DNA of 46,676 nucleotides from JBBPZA01 sp963728925 (GTDB lineage: Bacteria > Actinomycetota > Thermoleophilia > Solirubrobacterales > Solirubrobacteraceae). Shown piece after piece: positions 24,637-33,182 of the stretch; the stretch's first letter is position 1; each line of letters begins with the position of its first letter. The stretch covers positions 1 through 46,676 of the forward strand of contig CAVSMB010000008.1 of assembly GCA_963728925.1 (NCBI GenBank), in the 5' to 3' direction. Under the pieces are notes generated by a model. That model saw only the letters and a list, made by a program, of their open reading frames with translations. It made no database searches and was not told the DNA's origin. Made by a program: the position numbers and the translations under genes.

Positions 24637-24750
24637 GTGTCGATTTGGGCGCGGCTCGCTCGACGCGCCGACACCGACTGGGAGCGCATCGTCGCGCTCT
24701 ATGACGCGCTCGTCCAACTCACGCGAGCGCGCCGTCCTGCTCCAGCGAAG
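24637..24750 (+). pseudogene. Possible relic of an ECF sigma factor C-terminal domain
   Basis: A short frame reads ARRADTDWERIVALYDALVQLT before degenerating into Arg/Pro-rich sequence. The DTDW-x-x-IVALYD-x-L pattern is typical of the C-terminal helical domain of the 'sigma-24'/ECF42-type factors, where it is normally followed by a PSPVV-x-LNRAVA segment. That continuation is absent, as is everything upstream. I read it as a fragment left from a lost sigma-factor gene, inside the unusual infC-rpmI gap. Based on recall of the family motif, so tentative. Confidence 0.45.
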
Positions 24751-24796
24751 CGCGGAGTCCTCACCTCCCAACGGCCGCTGACCGGGTTTGCGACCG

Positions 24797-25024
24797 CTAG
24801 CGCGCGCTTTGGCGAGCGAGAATCTTCTCGAGCTCGCCCAGCTCGTTGGCGGCCGTCTGGAGGTGGACGTGGGCGTCGGGCATCCCAACCCCGAGGACCC
24901 GGCGAGCCGAGTCGGAGAGGGCGAAGGCCTGCTCGCGCAGGTTCGCCACCTGTCGCTCCAGGGCGCCGAGCGAGTCGAGGTCCCCGCCGGCCGGTGGCCA
25001 CGTCGGGCGCCGCGCCGGGCTCAC
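24797..25024 (-). CDS. Small helical hypothetical protein antisense in the infC-rpmI gap
   Basis: This gene encodes 75 residues, mostly one long amphipathic helix pair: DSLGALERQVANLREQAFAL and HLQTAANELGELEKILAR, with a Pro/Arg N-terminus. Codons show strong third-position GC, supporting coding. The start is GTG at 25024; a later start is possible. No recognised family. It lies opposite to the ribosomal-protein cluster. Confidence 0.5.
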   Translation of the reverse strand: MSPARRPTWPPAGGDLDSLGALERQVANLREQAFALSDSARRVLGVGMPDAHVHLQTAANELGELEKILARQSAR

Positions 25025-25173
25025 GGCGACTCAGGAGGGGAGTGGGGCGGAGGGGATAAGAGCACGTACGCGGGCGCTATCACGGCAGATCCGCGCGTCG
25101 CACGGTCAGGCTGCACGGAAAGTGCACGGCTTCGCCCGAAGGCGGCTCGGCGTTTGCTTTACTACGCGGCCTC

Positions 25174-25374
25174 GTGCCGAAGATGAAGACCCACTCGGGC
25201 GCCAAGAAGCGCTTCAAGAAGACGGCTGGCGGCAAGATCATCGGCCGCCACTCCTTCTCGAGCCACATCCTCGAGAAGAAGTCGCCCAAGCGCAAGCGCC
25301 ACATGGCCCAGCCCGTCGTCATCGCGGCCCCCGATGCCAAGGGCGTCCGCAAGCTCCTGGGGCCCAAGGCATGA
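25174..25374 (+). CDS. rpmI: 50S ribosomal protein bL35
   Basis: The 66-residue basic protein starts MPKMKTHSGAKKRFKKTAGG, the diagnostic bL35 N-terminus, and has SFSSHILEKKSPKRKRH in the middle. It is a structural component of the large ribosomal subunit. The GTG start precedes CCGAAGATG. Its stop overlaps the rplT start (ATGA), so the two are translationally coupled. The C-terminus (VRKLLGPKA) is slightly unusual but normal in length. Confidence 0.96.
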   Translation: MPKMKTHSGAKKRFKKTAGGKIIGRHSFSSHILEKKSPKRKRHMAQPVVIAAPDAKGVRKLLGPKA

Positions 25375-25730
25375 CCCGCGTCAAGCGCTCGGTCCACGCA
25401 CGCAAGAAGCGCCGCGCGACGCTCGAGCTCGCCAAGGGCTACCGCGGCGGAGCCCACACCTCCTACAAGCGCGCCAAGGAAGCGGTCCTCAAGGCCGACC
25501 AGTACGCCTACCGCGACCGCCGCAACCGCAAGCGCGACTTCCGCCGCCTGTGGATCACCCGCATCAACGCCGCCGCGCGCCAGAACGGGATGAGCTACTC
25601 GGAGTTCATGCACGGCCTCAGGCAGGCCGGGGTCGAGCTCGACCGCAAGGTGCTCGCGGACATCGCCGTGCGCGATCCCGAGACCTTCCGGCGATTCGCC
25701 GACCGCGCCCGCGAGGCGTCGGCGGCCTGA
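25371..25730 (+). CDS. rplT: 50S ribosomal protein bL20
   Basis: The 119-residue protein opens TRVKRSVHARKKRRATLELA and continues KGYRGGAHTSYKRAKEAV and FRRLWITRINAAARQNGMSY, all characteristic of bL20, an early 50S assembly protein that in many bacteria also represses its own operon. The start is the ATG overlapping the rpmI stop; the frame stays open further upstream but that part is the shadow of rpmI. An intrinsic terminator follows 31 bases downstream. Confidence 0.97.
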   Translation: MTRVKRSVHARKKRRATLELAKGYRGGAHTSYKRAKEAVLKADQYAYRDRRNRKRDFRRLWITRINAAARQNGMSYSEFMHGLRQAGVELDRKVLADIAVRDPETFRRFADRAREASAA

Positions 25731-25760
25731 TCCCGGACCCGCCCGACACCACAGCCTCGT

Positions 25761-25796
25761 AGGCGCCGCTCCCACCGGGAGGGCGCCTTTTCTTTT
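25761..25796 (+). terminator. Intrinsic terminator after rplT
   Basis: A 12-13 bp hairpin is formed by AGGCGCC-G-CTCCC (25761-25773), loop ACC, and GGGAG-GGCGCCT (25777-25788), followed by a T-rich tract TTTCTTTT. This is the clearest Rho-independent terminator in the window. Its T-tract ends four bases before the ATG of the next gene (25800). Confidence 0.85.
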
Positions 25797-25799
25797 GCC

Positions 25800-26561
25800 A
25801 TGACCCCCATCCACTCACCTCACAACACCCGACTCAAGGAGGCCCGCGCCCTGCAGCGGGCGGCCGGGCGCTCCAAGAGCGGGCGCTTCGTCGCCGAGGG
25901 CGAGGACCTGCTCGCCGCGGCGCGGGCGGCCGGGTGGGCGCCGGTCGAGCGGCTGGTCGCGGAGGGAAGTGGCCTGGAGGGCACCGAGGTCGACGCCGAG
26001 CTGCTCGGCGCCGCCTCGAGCCTGGGCTCGGGCACCCGCGCGCTGGGCGTCTACGAGCAGCGCTGGTCGGCGCCGGCCGGGCCGCTGTGCGTGGCGCTGT
26101 GGGGCGTGCGGGACCCCGGCAACATCGGCGCGGTGCTGCGCAGCGCGCTGGCCTTCGGCGCGAGCAGCGTCGCGCTCGGCCCAGGGTGCGCCGATCCCTA
26201 CGGCCCCAAGGCCGTGCGCGCGAGCATGGGGGCGATCTTCGCGGTCCCCGTCGCCCGCGCCGCGTTCGATCAGCTGCCGGGCGAGCGCATCGCGCTCGCC
26301 GCCCACGAGGGCGAGCCCCTCGCGGGCCCGCTCGGGGGCGAGGCGACGCTGCTCGTCGGCGCCGAGCGCGAGGGTCTGCCCGCCGCCGTCCTGCGCGCCG
26401 CCGACCGCGTCGTCCACGTCCCGATCGGATCGGAGTCGCTCAACGCGGCGATGGCGGCGACAGTCGCGCTCTACGAGCTGACGCGGGGCGAGGGGTCCGG
26501 CGGGGGCGAGGGGTCCGGCGGGGGCGAGGGGCCCGCGACTCGTAGGATGGCCGACCGATGA
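25800..26561 (+). CDS. TrmH/SpoU-family RNA 2'-O-methyltransferase
   Basis: The 253-residue protein is a knotted (SPOUT) methyltransferase that methylates a ribose in tRNA or rRNA. The N-terminal substrate-binding domain begins IHSPHNTRLKEARALQ; motif 1 is RDPGNIGAVLRSALAFGA, motif 2 LLVGAEREGLP, motif 3 VPIGSESLNAAMAATVAL. The C-terminus carries a low-complexity GEGSGGGEGSGGGEG tail encoded by an 18-bp repeat. The stop overlaps the pheS ATG. The start lies immediately behind the rplT terminator without a visible Shine-Dalgarno, so it may be leaderless or depend on readthrough. Which nucleotide it modifies is unknown. Confidence 0.9.
   Translation: MTPIHSPHNTRLKEARALQRAAGRSKSGRFVAEGEDLLAAARAAGWAPVERLVAEGSGLEGTEVDAELLGAASSLGSGTRALGVYEQRWSAPAGPLCVALWGVRDPGNIGAVLRSALAFGASSVALGPGCADPYGPKAVRASMGAIFAVPVARAAFDQLPGERIALAAHEGEPLAGPLGGEATLLVGAEREGLPAAVLRAADRVVHVPIGSESLNAAMAATVALYELTRGEGSGGGEGSGGGEGPATRRMADR
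26485..26531 (+). repeat. 18-bp direct repeat at the end of the TrmH-like gene
   Basis: GGGGCGAGGGGTCCGGCG occurs twice in tandem (26485-26502, 26503-26520), followed by an 11-base partial copy. In frame it adds a GEGSGG-type spacer to the methyltransferase C-terminus, ending just before the pheS overlap. Copy number probably varies between strains by slippage. Confidence 0.8.
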
Positions 26562-27628
26562 TCGACCGCATCGCCGAGATCCGCTCCGAGGGCGAGGCGG
26601 CGATCGCCGGCGCCGCGACGAGCGACGAGCTCGAGGGGCTGCGGGTGCGCCTGCTCGGCCGCAAGGCCGAGCTCCCCAACCTCCTGCGCGGCGTTCGTGA
26701 GCTGCCCTCCGACCAGCGCGGGGCGGTCGGCAAGGCGGCCAACGAGGCGCGCCAGGCGCTCGAGGGGCAGATCGAGGCGCGCGCCTCGGCGCTCCAGGAG
26801 GCAGAGCTCGACGCCCGCCTGGCCCGCGACCGCGTCGACGTCACCCTCCCCGGCGACCCGCCGCTGCCGCCGGGCCGCCTGCACCTCATCACCCACACGC
26901 GGCGTGAGATCGAGAACGTCTTCGTCGGCCTGGGCTTCGACGTCGCCGAGGGCCCGCACGTCGAGACCGTCTACTACAACTTCGATGCGCTCAACCACTC
27001 GCCCAGCCACCCGGCGCGCGCGTGGTCTGACACCTTCTACGTCAGCGGGGCCGACGACCTCTGGGAGCCCGGCTCGATCGTCATGCGGACCCACACCTCG
27101 CCGATGCAGGTGCGCGCGATGGAGGCCCAGCCGCCGCCGATCTTCATCGTCGTCCCCGGCGCCACCTTCCGCCGTGACTCCGACGCGACGCACACCCCGC
27201 AGTTCCACCAGGTCGAGGGTCTCGCGGTGGCCCGGGACATCACGCTGGCCGACCTCCAGGGCACGCTGCTCGCCTTCGCGCGGGCGATCTTCGGGCCGGA
27301 GCGCAAGCTGCGACTGCGCCCGCACTTCTTCCCGTTCACCGAGCCGAGCGTCGAGGTCGACGTGAGCTGCTTCCGCTGTCGCGACGGCTACCTCGAGGAC
27401 GGCTCGCGCTGCAACCTATGCAAGGGCTCGACGTGGATCGAGATCCTCGGCGCGGGAATGGTCGACCCCAACGTGTTCGGCTATGTGCGGGAGCACGGCT
27501 ACGACCCCGAGGAGGTCCAGGGCTTCGCCTTCGGGATGGGCGTCGAGCGGATCGCCTTCCTCAAGCACCGCGTGCCCGACCTACGCCTCTTCTACGACAA
27601 CGACGTGCGCCTCCTGGAGCAGTTCTGA
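26558..27628 (+). CDS. pheS: Phenylalanine-tRNA ligase alpha subunit
   Basis: The 356-residue catalytic subunit of the (alpha-beta)2 enzyme has an N-terminal coiled coil (about residues 1-95), then the class II core: PLPPGRLHLITHT, motif 2 region RTHTSPMQVRAM (R177), FRRDSDATHTPQFHQVEG, and motif 3 GMGVERIAFLKHRVPDLRLF (from G326). A CFRCRDGYL...CNLCKG pair of Cys motifs in the core (about residues 270-290) is present, as in several actinobacterial PheS. ATG start overlaps the trmH-like stop (ATGA); pheT follows after 41 bases. Confidence 0.97.
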   Translation: MIDRIAEIRSEGEAAIAGAATSDELEGLRVRLLGRKAELPNLLRGVRELPSDQRGAVGKAANEARQALEGQIEARASALQEAELDARLARDRVDVTLPGDPPLPPGRLHLITHTRREIENVFVGLGFDVAEGPHVETVYYNFDALNHSPSHPARAWSDTFYVSGADDLWEPGSIVMRTHTSPMQVRAMEAQPPPIFIVVPGATFRRDSDATHTPQFHQVEGLAVARDITLADLQGTLLAFARAIFGPERKLRLRPHFFPFTEPSVEVDVSCFRCRDGYLEDGSRCNLCKGSTWIEILGAGMVDPNVFGYVREHGYDPEEVQGFAFGMGVERIAFLKHRVPDLRLFYDNDVRLLEQF

Positions 27629-27669
27629 TGCCGAGGGGTAAGCACACAGGGCTGAGGGGCGACGGCTAG

Positions 27670-30093
27670 ATGCTGCTGCCCCGCTTCTGGCTTCACGACC
27701 ACTGCGCACCCGACCTCTCGACCGAGGCGCTGGTCGACCGCCTCGATCTCACCGGCACGAAGGTCGAGCGGACCTACCGCCACGGCGTGGGCTCACCCGA
27801 GCGCTTCGTCGTCGGCCGCGTGCGAAGCGCCGAGCCGCATCCCGACGCCGACCGGCTGCACGTCTGCGAGGTCGAGGTGGGGAACGGGACGGTCAACCAG
27901 ATCGTCTGCGGGGCGCCGAACGTCGCCGCCGGCCAGACGGTCGCCGTCGCCCTGCCGGGCGCGGTCATGCCCGACGGCACCGAGCTCGGAGCCGCGCGGC
28001 TGCGCGGCGTGCAGTCCGAGGGGATGATCCTCGCCGAGGACGAGCTCGCCATCGGCCCGCTCCACGACGGGATCATCGTGCTCCAGGACGGGCCCGCGCC
28101 CGGCACGCCGCTCGCCTCGGTGCTCCCGATCGCGACCGACGTGCTCGAGCTCGAGATCACCCCCAACCGCCCGGACTGCCTCGGCGTCTACGGCGTCGCG
28201 CGCGAGGTCCACGCCGCGACGGGCGCGCCGCTCGGCGCGCCGCCGTGGAGCGAGGACCCCGGGAGCGCCGGCGCGCTCGAGGGAGCGGTGGTGGTCGTCG
28301 AGGACCCCGACCTGTGCCCGCGCTTCACCGCGCGCGTGTTCGACGACGTCACCATCGGCCCGTCGCCGGGATGGCTCAACGCGCGCCTCGTGGCCGCGGG
28401 CCAGCGCCCCATCTCAAACGTCGTCGACATCACCAACTACGTGATGCTGCTCGGCGGCCAGCCCCTGCACGCCTTCGACCTCGACCGCGTGGCGGGCGCG
28501 CGGCTCGTCGTGCGGCGCGCGCACGAGGGGGAGGTGCTCGAGACGCTCGACGGCGAGAGCCGCGCGCTGGACTCCGACATGTTGGTCATCGCCGACGACG
28601 ACGGGCCGACGAGCCTCGCCGGGATCATGGGCGGCTTGCGCAGCGAGGTGCAGGACGACACGACGCGGGTGCTGCTGGAGGTCGCGACATGGAACGGCCC
28701 GAACATCAACCGGACCTCGCAGCGCCTGGCCCTGCGCACCGAGGCCTCGGCGCGCTTCGAGAAGCAGCTCTCGGCCGAGTCGACCCTCGAAGCCCAGGCG
28801 CTCGCCACGCGGCTGCTGATCGAGCTGTGCGGGGCGACCGTGCGGCCGGGGACGATCGACGTCGGCGGCCCGCCGTCGCCGCCGGCGCCGGTCCGCCTGC
28901 GCGACCTCAAGCTCGCGCGGCTGCTGGGCAAGGAGGTCCCCCGCTCACGCAGCGCGGAGATCCTGCGCGCCCTGGAGTTCGCGGTCGCCGAGGCGGTGGA
29001 CGGGCTCGAGGTGGTCCCGCCCCACTTCCGCCGCGATGACGTCAGCCGCGAAGCCGATCTCATCGAGGAGGTCGCGCGCCTCGACGGGCTCGAGAACCTG
29101 CCCGCCACGATCCCCGCGACGCGCTCGGCGCCCGGGGCCGACCCGCGTCCGGCCGGCCTGACCGTGCGCCAGGCGCTGCGCCGCCGCGCGCAGGACGCGC
29201 TGGCCGACCGTGGCCTCTACGAGACGCTGGGGTGGGCCTTCACCGACCCGGCCTGGAGCGACCGTCTGCGCCTCGCCCCGGACGACCCCCGCCGTGACCT
29301 GGTGGCCCTCGCCAACCCGATGTCCGCCGAGCAGTCGGTGCTCCGCAGCCTGCTGCTCGGCTCGCTGCTGGACGCCGCGCGGGCCAACCTCGCCCGCGGC
29401 GCCGTCGGCGTTCGCCTCTTCGAGGCCGCGCCGGTGTACCTGGCGACCGGGCCCGCCACGCGGCCCGACGAGCCCGTCCACCTCGGCGCGCTGCTCACCG
29501 GTCCCGCGCGGCCGCCGACCTGGCGCGAGCCGAGCCCGCCGGTCGCCGACGTCTTCGCCGCCAAGGGCGTGCTCGCCGGCGTGCTCGACGACCTTCGCGC
29601 GCCGTGGTCGGTGCGCGCCGCGGCGGAGCCGTTCCTGCACCCGGGCCGCAGCGCGGCCGTCGTGGTCGAGGGGCGGCCGGTCGGCTGGCTGGGCGAGCTG
29701 CACCCGCTCGTCGCGCGCACGTGGGACCTGGAGGGCGGCGCGGCCTTCGAGGTCGACCTCGACGCGGTGACCGACGCCGTCGAGGGGCGCGTGGAGCTCT
29801 ACGAGGACGTGACGAGCTTCCCGGCGGTGCGCCGGGACCTCGCGGTCCTGCTCCCGCCGTCGGCCGACGCCTCCGATCTCCTCGACCTCGTCCGGCGAGA
29901 GGGGTCACCGCTCGTCGACCGGGTCGAGATCTTCGACTACTACAAGGGGCCGCAGACCGGCGACCGCGTCTCCGTCGCGCTGCACGTCTCCTACCGCGCG
30001 CCCGATCGAACGCTGACCGATCGCGAGGTGCAGAAGGTCGAGGACCGGATCGTCCGCGCAGTCGCCGAGATCGGAGGCGAGCTGCGTGCCTGA
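27670..30093 (+). CDS. pheT: Phenylalanine-tRNA ligase beta subunit
   Basis: The 807-residue partner of PheS handles tRNA binding and editing. Domain order is standard: tRNA-binding domain near residues 40-150 (VVGRVRSAEPHPDADRLHVC), B3/B4 editing domain with ISNVVDITNYVMLLGGQPLH, B5 (about 395-470), catalytic-like core with RSLLLGSLLDAARANLARG, and the C-terminal ferredoxin-fold anticodon-binding domain (SFPAVRRDLAVLLPPSAD to the end). Length is normal. The last 8 bases overlap the GTG start of argC, coupling aminoacylation to arginine biosynthesis at the level of transcript. Confidence 0.97.
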   Translation: MLLPRFWLHDHCAPDLSTEALVDRLDLTGTKVERTYRHGVGSPERFVVGRVRSAEPHPDADRLHVCEVEVGNGTVNQIVCGAPNVAAGQTVAVALPGAVMPDGTELGAARLRGVQSEGMILAEDELAIGPLHDGIIVLQDGPAPGTPLASVLPIATDVLELEITPNRPDCLGVYGVAREVHAATGAPLGAPPWSEDPGSAGALEGAVVVVEDPDLCPRFTARVFDDVTIGPSPGWLNARLVAAGQRPISNVVDITNYVMLLGGQPLHAFDLDRVAGARLVVRRAHEGEVLETLDGESRALDSDMLVIADDDGPTSLAGIMGGLRSEVQDDTTRVLLEVATWNGPNINRTSQRLALRTEASARFEKQLSAESTLEAQALATRLLIELCGATVRPGTIDVGGPPSPPAPVRLRDLKLARLLGKEVPRSRSAEILRALEFAVAEAVDGLEVVPPHFRRDDVSREADLIEEVARLDGLENLPATIPATRSAPGADPRPAGLTVRQALRRRAQDALADRGLYETLGWAFTDPAWSDRLRLAPDDPRRDLVALANPMSAEQSVLRSLLLGSLLDAARANLARGAVGVRLFEAAPVYLATGPATRPDEPVHLGALLTGPARPPTWREPSPPVADVFAAKGVLAGVLDDLRAPWSVRAAAEPFLHPGRSAAVVVEGRPVGWLGELHPLVARTWDLEGGAAFEVDLDAVTDAVEGRVELYEDVTSFPAVRRDLAVLLPPSADASDLLDLVRREGSPLVDRVEIFDYYKGPQTGDRVSVALHVSYRAPDRTLTDREVQKVEDRIVRAVAEIGGELRA

Positions 30094-31081
30094 GGTCGCG
30101 GTCCTCGGAGCCTCGGGCTTCGCGGGCGCGCTCGCCGCGCACCTGCTCTGGCGCCACCCGTCGTTCGAGCTCGCGGCGGTCACCAGCCGCAGCGACGCGG
30201 GGCGTCGCCTGGACGACCTCTACCCGCGCTACCGCGTCCCACTCGAGCTCGAGGAGCTCGACCTCGATCGCCACGTCGACGTCGACGCCGCGGTCGTCGC
30301 CTACCCGCACGGCGCCTCCGCCGAGGTGGTGGCCGCGCTCCTCGAGCGCGGGGCGCGCGTCGTCGACCTCTCGGCCGACTTCCGGCTGCGCGACCCGGCG
30401 ACCTACGAGCGCTGGTACGGCCCTCACCCGGCGCCCGCGCTGATCGAGCGCGCCGTGTACGGGCTTGCCGAGCTCTACCGCGAGGCGCTGCCCGGCGCCC
30501 AGCTGGTGGCCAACCCCGGCTGCTTTCCGACCGCCGCGGTGCTCGCGCTGGCGCCGCTGGCCCGCGCCGGCCTGCTCGGCGAGGTGGTCATCGACGCCAA
30601 GACCGGCGTGTCCGGGGCCGGCCGCGCGGCGACCGAGAAGACCCACTTCTCCACCGTGGACGAGAACGTCAGCCCCTACGGCGTCGACGGCCACCGGCAC
30701 GCGCCCGAGATCGACCAGGAGCTTGCCGCGCTTGGAGCGCCGCTGACCGTGACCTTCGTCCCGCACCTCGTGCCCCTCGACCAGGGCGAGCTGGTCTCGT
30801 GCTACGTGACGCCGGCGCGCGAGACCGACGACCCCGAGCTGCGCGAGCTCTTCGTGTCGGCCTACGGCGACGAGCCCTTCGTCGAGCTGACCCGCCGGCC
30901 TCCCGGCGTGCGCGACGTCCGCGACACCAACGTGTGCCGCCTCTCGGTCCACCACGAGCAGCGCACGGGCCGCATCCTCGTCTTCGGCGCGACCGACAAC
31001 CTCTGGAAGGGCACCTCCTCGCAGGCTGTCCAGAACCTCAACCTGATGTTCGGGGTCCCCGAGGGCGAGGGGATCTCGTGA
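30086..31081 (+). CDS. argC: N-acetyl-gamma-glutamyl-phosphate reductase
   Basis: ArgC reduces N-acetylglutamyl-5-phosphate to the semialdehyde using NADPH, the third step of arginine synthesis. The 331-residue protein begins with the dinucleotide loop VAVLGASGFAGALAAHLLW and has the catalytic Cys C146 in NPGCFPTAAVLAL, plus GVSGAGRAATEKTHFS. The C-terminal GATDNLWKGTSSQAVQNLNL is the family ending. GTG start inside the pheT tail; the stop overlaps the argJ start by GTGA. Confidence 0.97.
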   Translation: MPEVAVLGASGFAGALAAHLLWRHPSFELAAVTSRSDAGRRLDDLYPRYRVPLELEELDLDRHVDVDAAVVAYPHGASAEVVAALLERGARVVDLSADFRLRDPATYERWYGPHPAPALIERAVYGLAELYREALPGAQLVANPGCFPTAAVLALAPLARAGLLGEVVIDAKTGVSGAGRAATEKTHFSTVDENVSPYGVDGHRHAPEIDQELAALGAPLTVTFVPHLVPLDQGELVSCYVTPARETDDPELRELFVSAYGDEPFVELTRRPPGVRDVRDTNVCRLSVHHEQRTGRILVFGATDNLWKGTSSQAVQNLNLMFGVPEGEGIS

Positions 31082-32328
31082 CGGTCGAGCGGGCCTCGTT
31101 CTTCGCCTCGCGCTGGGTGCCGCGCCCGGCGCACGTGGCCGAGACGGCCGGGCTTCCCGCGGGCTTTCGCGCCGCGGGCGGCTTCGCGGGCCTCAAGCCC
31201 AGCGGCGGCGCCGACCTCGGGCTGCTCGTCTCGGGCGCCGAGACGACGACGAGCGCCGCGCGCTTCACCGACTCGGGAGCCGCGGCCGCGCCGGTGCTCG
31301 TCTGCCTGGAGCGCTGCGACCTCGCCGAGCTGCGGGCAGTGATCGCCAACGCCGGCAACGCGAACGCGGCGACCGGCCCCCTCGGCTACGAGGCGGCGGC
31401 GCGCATGCAGGCCGGCGCCGCCGAGACGCTCGGCCTGCCGCCGCGCGCGGTCGCGGTCGCGTCCACCGGCGTGATCGGCGTGCCGCTGCCCGTCGAGCTG
31501 ATCGAGCGGGCCACGCCGCAGCTCGCCGGCGCGCTGGCCCGCGAGGGCGACGAGCCCTTCGCCCGCGCCATCCAGACGACCGACGCGTTCGCGAAGCAGG
31601 CCTCGCTCCAGGTCGCCCTGCCGGGCGGCGGCAGCGTACGCCTCGCCGCGCAGGCGAAGGGCGCCGGGATGATCTCGCCGCGCTTCGCCACGCTGCTGTG
31701 CTTCGTGGAGACCGATGCCGCGCTCGCCCCCGAGACCGCCGACCTGCTGCTGGGGGTGTGCGTGAAGCGCTCCTTCGAGCGCATCACGGTCGACGGGCAG
31801 AACTCCACCAACGACACGGTGATCCTGCTGGCGAACGGGGCGAGCGGCGTGCGCGTCGAGCCCGAGAGCCCCGACGAGCTGGCCTTCGGCGAGGCGCTCG
31901 ACGCGCTCCTGCGGCAGCTCGCGCTGCTCGTCGTGCGCGACGGCGAGGGCGCCGCCCGCGTCGGGCGGGTGGTCGTGACCGGCGGCCACGCGCCCGCGGT
32001 CGACGGCGTCGCCCGGGCGGTGGCCGACTCGCCGCTCGTCAAGACCGCGCTCAACGGCGGCGACCCGAACTGGGGACGGATCGTCCAAGCGGCCGGCGCG
32101 GCGCTTCCGGGCACCGCGCCGCTGGCCCTCGACGTCTCGATCGAGGGCGTCCAGGTGTGCTCGGCCGGCGGGGTCGTGCCCCACGACGAGGCCGAGCTCG
32201 CGCGGACGGTGGCCCGCGAAGAGGTCGAGTACGTGATCGCGCTGCCTGGCGAGGGACACGAGACGGAGGTCTTCTTCGCCGACCTCGGCCACGGCTACGT
32301 GACCGTCAACGCGGAGTACACGACGTGA
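31078..32328 (+). CDS. argJ: Bifunctional ornithine acetyltransferase/N-acetylglutamate synthase
   Basis: ArgJ moves the acetyl group from acetylornithine to glutamate, making the cyclic arginine pathway possible. The 416-residue precursor is cleaved by itself before T205 in AKGAGMISPRFATLLCF (the conserved A-T site), giving alpha and beta chains. Other conserved pieces are ASTGVIGVPLP, NSTNDTVILLANG and NGGDPNWGRI. I chose the GTG at 31078, which overlaps the argC stop, because similarity begins there. No separate argE or argA is in view, consistent with the acetyl-cycling version. Confidence 0.96.
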   Translation: MTVERASFFASRWVPRPAHVAETAGLPAGFRAAGGFAGLKPSGGADLGLLVSGAETTTSAARFTDSGAAAAPVLVCLERCDLAELRAVIANAGNANAATGPLGYEAAARMQAGAAETLGLPPRAVAVASTGVIGVPLPVELIERATPQLAGALAREGDEPFARAIQTTDAFAKQASLQVALPGGGSVRLAAQAKGAGMISPRFATLLCFVETDAALAPETADLLLGVCVKRSFERITVDGQNSTNDTVILLANGASGVRVEPESPDELAFGEALDALLRQLALLVVRDGEGAARVGRVVVTGGHAPAVDGVARAVADSPLVKTALNGGDPNWGRIVQAAGAALPGTAPLALDVSIEGVQVCSAGGVVPHDEAELARTVAREEVEYVIALPGEGHETEVFFADLGHGYVTVNAEYTT

Positions 32329-33182
32329 GCGGCGCGCACCCCGACGTCGGCCTGCTGCTCGAGGCGCTGCCCTACATCCGCGAGTTCCACGGCAAGACGG
32401 TGGTCATCAAATACGGCGGCGCGGCGATGAGCGACCCCGCGCTGCGCGAGGAGTTCGCCCGCGACGTCGTTCTGCTCAAGTACGTCGGGCTCAACCCGAT
32501 CGTGGTCCACGGCGGGGGCCCGGACATCACCGCCTACATGGAGCGCCTCGCGCTGCCGGTGGAGTTCGTCGGCGGCCTTCGCGTGTCCGACGAGGCCACC
32601 GTCGAGGTGGCCAAGATGGTGCTCGTCGGCAAGGTCAACAAGGACATCGTCCTGCGCATCAACCGCCACGGCCAGCCGGCCGTCGGGCTGTGCGGCGACG
32701 ACGGCCTGCTCTTCCGGGTCGCGCGCACCACGGCGCCCAACGGCGAGGACATCGGCTTCGTCGGGCGCATCGAGCGCGTCGACGTCGACGTGCTCAACCA
32801 CGTGGCCAACGACTTCATCCCCGTCATCGCGTCGGTCGGCGCCGACCGCGAGGGCCACTCCTACAACGTCAACGCCGACGAGGCCGCGGGCGCCGTGGCG
32901 GCGGCAATGGGGGCCTACAAGGTCATGTTCCTCACCGACGTGGAAGGGTGGCGGCTCGACGTGGAGCGGCCGTCGACGCTCGTGAGCGAGGCGACGGCCA
33001 GCGAGGTCGAGGCGGCGCTGGGCGGGGTGGCCGGCGGCATGCGGCCCAAGCTCCAGGCCTGCGCGGACGCCATCAACGCCGGCGTGACCTTCGCCCACAT
33101 CGTCGACGGCCGCGTGCCCCACGGGCTGCTCATCGAGCTCTTCACCGACGCCGGCATCGGCACCAAGGTGCGCGCGGCGTGA
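32325..33182 (+). CDS. argB: Acetylglutamate kinase
   Basis: ArgB phosphorylates N-acetylglutamate, the committed and often arginine-inhibited step. The 285-residue protein shows VVIKYGGAAM (Lys29, Gly-rich ATP site), VHGGGPDITAYM, GLCGDDGLLFRV and VNADEAAGAVAAAMGAYKVM, ending with GGMRPKLQACADAI and DGRVPHGLLIELFTDAGIGT. The N-terminal helix LLLEALPYIREFHGKT that mediates hexamer formation and arginine sensing in other NAGKs is present, so feedback inhibition is likely. GTG start overlaps argJ by 4 bases. Confidence 0.96.
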   Translation: MSGAHPDVGLLLEALPYIREFHGKTVVIKYGGAAMSDPALREEFARDVVLLKYVGLNPIVVHGGGPDITAYMERLALPVEFVGGLRVSDEATVEVAKMVLVGKVNKDIVLRINRHGQPAVGLCGDDGLLFRVARTTAPNGEDIGFVGRIERVDVDVLNHVANDFIPVIASVGADREGHSYNVNADEAAGAVAAAMGAYKVMFLTDVEGWRLDVERPSTLVSEATASEVEAALGGVAGGMRPKLQACADAINAGVTFAHIVDGRVPHGLLIELFTDAGIGTKVRAA

